Positions 63,301-64,000 of a stretch of 64,000 nucleotides of DNA are shown here, in pieces. The position numbers and the translations under genes were made by a program. The notes under the pieces were generated by a model, which had not been told where the DNA came from, ran no database searches, and was given only the letters and a program-made list of their open reading frames with translations. This stretch comes from Mactromeris polynyma (Eukaryota > Mollusca > Bivalvia > Venerida > Mactridae). The stretch lies in the NCBI GenBank assembly GCA_032209605.1, contig JASFXZ010000003.1, positions 6,202,807 to 6,266,806 on the forward strand, read 5' to 3'. The stretch's first letter is position 1. Each line of letters opens with the position of its first letter.

Positions 63301-64000
63301 AAAACACTTGATATGATGACAACAAATCAATATTACACAAGCACAAATTATGTACTAATCCAAAAGCAGAAGTATATATAGTGGAAACTCCCTAATCCGG
63401 AAAGTTACCAGTCCAGAAACTTCCTTACACCAGACAATATTCATGGTCCCATTTTAATTTATTTTATGTAGCATACGAAAAAATCCCCCAGTCTGGATCC
63501 TCCCTACTTGGAATCCGGACGATTCTTTCAGTCCAGAATGTGATTTAACACTTAAACCCAAACTCTGACCATAACTTTCTGCAAATATACATCGGACAAT
63601 CTGACTGAGAATTGAAAGAAGCCATAAATAATTCTAATTGTCTTGAGGTGCAGACAATTAGACTTTATCATGGTATGCATTCCGTTTTGTCCGGAATAGA
63701 ACAAGGTCAGAACAGGTATGCGGTGTACTAATTACAAAGCTGCAAGAATAAATGGATTTATAATATTGTGTAAACATGTGGAAATAATCAAAGGTTTAGC
63801 GATTGCTGACCCCTAGACTAGATGATAAAGCTATGAGCAGTAAGGCTGATGAAAAACACTTGCTCAAATTCAGCTGTATTAGCTGTAGTGGACACTATGC
63901 ACTGAGCTAAAGGAGGGGGACATAATCTGTTTCAGCCAGAGATAAAGGAAGATAAGAACGTTTAAATAAGTCATACCTGATCCCTCTATCATACATGCAG
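39179..64000 (-). CDS. Gene B: tandem paralogue of the Ig/FN3/DB receptor, 5' end off the window
   Basis: Second copy of the receptor, with 24 visible coding exons from a partial DB2 exon at 63977-64000 to the TAG stop at 39179-39181. Order: DB2 (end), FN3-2, DB3, FN3-3, linker, DB4, FN3-4, Ig2, Ig3, linker, DB5, FN3-5, FN3-6, transmembrane exon, two tail exons. Each exon shared with gene A has the same length and phase, and the proteins differ by scattered substitutions only (for example DTDIEC against DSDIEC in Ig3). It is a type I membrane protein: a hydrophobic helix is followed by basic residues and a tail of about 77 residues with tyrosine motifs. Introns closely resemble those of A but have their own insertions. 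It could be a true tandem paralogue or the other haplotype placed in tandem by assembly. Introns between 39.3 and 47.9 kb have no counterpart inside the window. Confidence 0.85.
39409..39593. mobile_element. Pogo-like MITE (CAGTCGGTCCTC ends)
   Basis: About 185 bp: CAGTCGGTCCTCGTTCGAGC to AATGAGGTCTGACTG. In the last intron of gene B, about 80 bases above the final exon acceptor. Confidence 0.6.
40341..40419 (-). CDS. Gene B cytoplasmic tail exon 1 with NPxY
   Basis: A 79-base exon, phase 2 to 0, reading RRLRVPPPAQRHDT then VSFENPQYSNGQR. The VPPPAQ stretch is proline-rich. FENPQY fits the NPxY class known for PTB-domain binding and clathrin-mediated uptake; function here is inferred. The donor is GTATGT. 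Confidence 0.8.
40521..40605. mobile_element. Truncated CAGTAAAACCTC MITE
   Basis: Left end CAGTAAAACCTCAATATTAA followed by GGTCTTCTTATTGAGG; the right end is missing. It joins a different dispersed repeat (about 40610-40750). Confidence 0.5.
40849..40990 (-). CDS. Gene B transmembrane exon
   Basis: A 142-base exon, phase 1 to 2. It starts with a serine/threonine- and glutamine-rich stalk (GVSDTSDITTDIQGQTGKSS) and continues with a hydrophobic helix VVGIVVGLILGALFLVAVII followed by VAVLLF and, across the junction, RRLR. The helix and the basic stop-transfer residues fix a type I orientation: Ig/FN3/DB outside, tail inside. Small-residue pairs (GxxxG-like spacing in the helix) could favour helix packing; that is inference. 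Confidence 0.85.
41130..41530. mobile_element. MITE with CAGGCTTTCC end, third copy
   Basis: Starts CAGGCTTTCCAGCAGCTTCT and shares the TTAGGG-rich interior and the TGTTTCAGGAA...CTTAAAAGTTGAGAC segment with 6955-7468. The right end is eroded, so the end coordinate is approximate. Confidence 0.5.
41731..42594. repeat. 20-bp minisatellite next to the FN3-6 splice donor
   Basis: About 43 units of GATATGAACTTACCAGTATA-type sequence, with one 24-base unit and no large gap. On the transcribed (minus) strand each unit reads CTG or CAG followed by GTAAGTTCATATC. About two dozen units keep GTAAGT; the rest are GGAAGT, GTAACT, GCAAGT or similar. The first unit on the transcribed strand is the true donor of the exon 42585-42711. 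Confidence 0.9.
42585..43299 (-). CDS. Gene B FN3-6 domain in two exons, membrane-proximal
   Basis: Exons 43154-43299 and 42585-42711; outer phase 1, inner phase 0. About residues 1344-1434. VPKMPNNLHADLIDATSIHV with KWNSP and YAVFFKKV, then TRLIKLLPKTNYVIRVAAVS and ADGMGQTSD complete a good FN3. The first exon's donor was taken as GTTTGT because it gives phase 0; GTGGTT three bases earlier is also in frame. The second exon ends ATCACAACTG next to GTAAGT, and the 20-bp minisatellite begins exactly at this donor. Confidence 0.8.
43352..43590. mobile_element. MITE of the TGACGTCACTTA family
   Basis: Left part CAACCTCTTCTATAAGTGAC, duplicated by a short direct repeat, right part TGTCACTTACAGAAGTGGTTG. 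It begins about 50 bases above the acceptor of the exon at 43154-43299. Ends approximate. Confidence 0.5.
44027..45356 (-). CDS. Gene B FN3-5 domain in two exons
   Basis: Exons 45205-45356 and 44027-44159; outer phase 1, inner phase 0. About residues 1249-1343 of the composite protein. YVPAAPVNVRANLFYDTVQV with LWDF and VYHVWYQSGSK forms the first half; YTLPSSFVKKGETIDVWVVS and HNDFGSSHQS the second. It is a divergent FN3, with the LxxL segment replaced by LPSSF. The inner intron holds the foldback element at 44483-45083. Confidence 0.78.
44483..45083. mobile_element. Foldback-type element with long inverted arms
   Basis: About 600 bp. The left arm has ACATTAGCCCC(A)TAGCTCAAATTTGCATAGG and CAGACATTAGCCCCTTCATG; the right arm is the inverse (GAAGGGGCTTTTGTCCGCC, TATGCAAATTCGAGC, TTAGGGGCTAATGTCC). 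Within each arm a ~35-base word (GGACAAAAGCCCCTTCATGA, then TTTTGCAC) is repeated in tandem. The AT-rich middle (about 44650-44890) is the loop. Lies in the FN3-5 inner intron of gene B. Confidence 0.7.
45661..45840. mobile_element. CAGTAAAACCTC MITE in gene B intron
   Basis: Full copy: CAGTAAAACCTCACTTATAG to GGAGGCCTTACTG, flanked by TA. About 300 bases upstream (5' side) of the FN3-5 first exon. Confidence 0.6.
46150..47300. repeat. 145-bp tandem repeat array (about 8 units)
   Basis: GTGACCTTGACCTT recurs at about 46158, 46301, 46446, 46591, 46735, 46880, 47025 and 47170, a period of 145 bases. Units in the middle are nearly identical and the first units are diverged. It sits inside a larger element bounded by ACCAGGTTTTAAACC (about 45980) and AACCTGG words (about 47365-47390), and ends in a CCCG-rich run (47306-47338). 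Intron of gene B between DB5 and FN3-5. Confidence 0.88.
47879..49294 (-). CDS. Gene B DB5 module in two exons
   Basis: Exons 49154-49294 and 47879-48037, phase 1 throughout. The halves start ECCLNKGVPESCAQHIC and DGKNHSKCCTEGGVAEFC, six cysteines each; the second half ends ETILNCAINAQ. The intron has the same GC donor (CAG then GCAAGT) as gene A and carries the hAT-like MITE upstream at 49375-49532. The last donor is GTAAGT after AAC. Confidence 0.85.
49375..49532. mobile_element. hAT-like MITE (CAGGGGTGTC ends), gene B
   Basis: Orthologue of 1517-1674, with the same ends and the same distance to the exon. Confidence 0.6.
50088..50947. mobile_element. Long-ended MITE (CAGTG termini), gene B copy
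   Basis: Orthologous insertion to 2220-3034, with the same ends and TA flanks. It includes a stretch around 50150-50185 that is absent from the A copy. Confidence 0.65.
51040..51099 (-). CDS. Gene B linker exon before DB5
   Basis: A 60-base phase 1-1 exon reading NIYPGTGLPPSVPPKEGKVR. Acceptor TTTTCAG, donor GTATAT. It is conserved with gene A in length and phase. Confidence 0.65.
51553..51846 (-). CDS. Gene B Ig3 domain, single exon
   Basis: A 294-base phase 1-1 exon. LDSDIECVFTGHPDIVTWTK and IVSDDFGSYTCNATNKYGSN give the Ig core. It differs from A by a handful of residues (T/S, N/D, IQ/KH). The donor is a full GTAAGT. Confidence 0.87.
52207..52458 (-). CDS. Gene B Ig2 domain, single exon
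   Basis: A 252-base phase 1-1 exon. DDVQLECSAVGAELASVKWV and KVSKQDDGLYSCIVTF carry the Ig Cys-Trp-Cys core. The D-D-G-x-Y-x-C motif is nearer consensus than the DHG of gene A. The donor arrangement (GTGTAAGT) is as in A. Confidence 0.85.
52616..52769. mobile_element. CAGTAAAACCTC MITE in gene B
   Basis: Orthologue of 5197-5374 with an internal deletion of about 25 bases. Confidence 0.65.
53568..54296 (-). CDS. Gene B FN3-4 domain in two exons
   Basis: Exons 54139-54296 and 53568-53700, outer phase 1, inner phase 0. SAPQSLTAAAFTSTSIQMKW differs from A at two residues, NCDNGC from NCDDGC, and ETSYTF from ETGYTF. The FN3 core and the extra cysteine pair are kept. Confidence 0.83.
54390..54904. 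mobile_element. MITE with CAGGCTTTC ends, gene B
   Basis: Orthologue of 6955-7468 at the same intron position, with small internal indels. Confidence 0.6.
55007..56471 (-). CDS. Gene B DB4 module in two exons
   Basis: Exons 56355-56471 and 55007-55162, phase 1 throughout. The protein of the first half is the same as in A (DCCANSSNTTVCQKGC...). The donor is GTATAA directly after GCAG, without the four extra bases of A. Three MITEs lie in the intron (55251-55429, 55797-56034, 56067-56244). Confidence 0.82.
55251..55429. mobile_element. Pogo-like MITE (CAGTCGGACCTC ends)
   Basis: About 179 bp: CAGTCGGACCTCGTTTATTA to AATGAGGTCCGACTG, TA on both sides. Present only in gene B's DB4 intron. Relatives at 37570 and 39409. 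Confidence 0.65.
55797..56034. mobile_element. TTATTCACAAAC MITE in gene B DB4 intron
   Basis: Same family: GCTTTATTCACAAACCTTTT to GTCTTAAAATGTTTGAGAAT. Gene A keeps only the left end of it (about 8850-8885). Confidence 0.6.
56067..56244. mobile_element. CAGTAGAATCTC MITE in gene B DB4 intron
   Basis: Same family: CAGTAGAATCTCACTTAAAG to TTGAGGTTTTACTG, TA-flanked. The matching intron of gene A lacks it. Confidence 0.6.
56736..57220. repeat. Dispersed repeat (TGTCCATATGACACAGATGCC type) inserted in gene B
   Basis: Starts AAATGTGTCCATATGACACA and ends with GACGGACGGAAGGAC, a C-run and AGAGTGGGGGCATAAAAA. The GATGCCCCC at the left and GGGGGCAT at the right are inverted. Gene A lacks it in the matching intron, so it entered after the copies split. 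I recognise the type from bivalve genomes; the class is not certain. Confidence 0.6.
57231..57287 (-). CDS. Gene B linker exon before DB4
   Basis: A 57-base phase 1-1 exon reading VPINGTHGRNWLMLWKSKQ. Its donor lies about 10 bases from the end of a B-specific repeat insertion (56736-57220), which entered the intron without touching the splice site. Confidence 0.65.
58090..58270. mobile_element. CAGTAAAACCTC MITE beside FN3-3, gene B
   Basis: Orthologue of 10490-10653, equally close to the exon (58287). Confidence 0.6.
58287..58981 (-). CDS. Gene B FN3-3 domain in two exons
   Basis: Exons 58839-58981 and 58287-58422, outer phase 1, inner phase 0. It reads KPRVPLEVTVKALDVYTITI, then NVTTFIVQSS (A: NVTKYIVQSS). 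The second half is FAAVKDLKPDTIYYFRVLSV as in A; the base change GTAACA to GTAGCA upstream alters one residue (NVT to NAT). Confidence 0.84.
59053..59409. mobile_element. Nested MITE, gene B copy
   Basis: Orthologue of 11505-11862, including the inner AGAGTTCTCTCC palindrome. Confidence 0.55.
60241..61230 (-). CDS. Gene B DB3 module in two exons
   Basis: Exons 61087-61230 and 60241-60396, phase 1 throughout. The halves start VCCSEQGVSAECLNLC and DGRNHTDCCMREGIPDSC, with all 12 cysteines kept. The intron is about 0.7 kb shorter than in gene A. Confidence 0.82.
61853..62087. mobile_element. MITE with TGACGTCACTTA ends, gene B
   Basis: Orthologue of 15164-15398 at the same distance from the FN3-2 exon. 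Confidence 0.58.
62127..63294 (-). CDS. Gene B FN3-2 domain in two exons
   Basis: Exons 63134-63294 and 62127-62298, same lengths and phases as in A. Substitutions are few (ESV to GSV, YDN to SDS, RYSD to HYSD, PFNE to PYNE). The inner intron keeps the SINE of gene A at the same position (about 62787-63006), so that insertion predates the duplication. Confidence 0.82.
62787..63006 (+). repeat. tRNA-related SINE, gene B copy
   Basis: Orthologue of 16105-16325, with the same A- and B-box-like words. Confidence 0.55.
63977..64000 (-). CDS. Gene B end of DB2 second exon (partial)
   Basis: Only the last 24 bases are visible (encoding the tail CMIEGS region), followed by the donor GTATGA. The sequence matches the end of the DB2 exon of gene A. 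The intron next to it contains about 180 bases (63783-63960) that gene A lacks. Confidence 0.7.

Noticed and set aside
1..64000. CRISPR arrays, bacterial operons or ribosome binding sites
   Set aside because: The sequence is clearly intron-bearing eukaryotic DNA; the tandem repeats lack the repeat-spacer pattern of CRISPR.

Overview
The window is eukaryotic: AT-rich, intron-dense and full of small inverted-repeat transposons and SINE-like elements. The repeat types and the gene family suggest an invertebrate, most likely a bivalve mollusc; that is an inference. Almost everything interpretable lies on the minus strand and belongs to two head-to-tail copies of one large cell-surface receptor gene built from immunoglobulin (Ig), fibronectin type III (FN3) and cysteine-rich DB modules. 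This combination is known from the nematode IGDB proteins.

Gene A runs from its start codon at 29783 down to base 1 and continues off the left edge: 27 coding exons are visible. Gene B enters at 64000 and runs down to its stop codon at 39179: 24 coding exons are visible, including the 3' end. The segment 1-17240 (A) is closely similar to 47990-64000 (B) through exons and introns alike. The two copies complement each other: A shows the signal peptide and N-terminal modules, B shows the C-terminal FN3 domains, transmembrane helix and cytoplasmic tail. Splicing both sets of exons in phase gives a composite of about 1,558 residues: signal peptide, Ig1, DB1, FN3-1, DB2, FN3-2, DB3, FN3-3, DB4, FN3-4, Ig2, Ig3, DB5, FN3-5, FN3-6, TM, tail. 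Nearly all module borders are phase 1 and every FN3 is split by a phase 0 intron.

The region between the genes (about 29.8-39.2 kb) holds the upstream flank of A, the 3' flank of B, several transposon remnants and no convincing extra gene. Introns carry a degenerate Tc1/mariner element (19.9-21.3 kb), hAT-like, PIF/Harbinger-like and pogo-like MITEs, tRNA-related SINEs, a 20-bp minisatellite that starts exactly at a splice donor (41.7-42.6 kb), a foldback element (44.5-45.1 kb) and a 145-bp tandem array (46.15-47.3 kb).

Most notable points: the tandem receptor pair (true paralogues or an uncollapsed haplotype), a DB module made of two equivalent six-cysteine exons, a tail with an ITAM-like pair of YxxL motifs plus NPxY, a donor-derived minisatellite, and a GC-AG intron kept in both copies. 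All exon borders were assigned by eye from splice consensus, phase continuity and agreement between the copies; no search or alignment was run.
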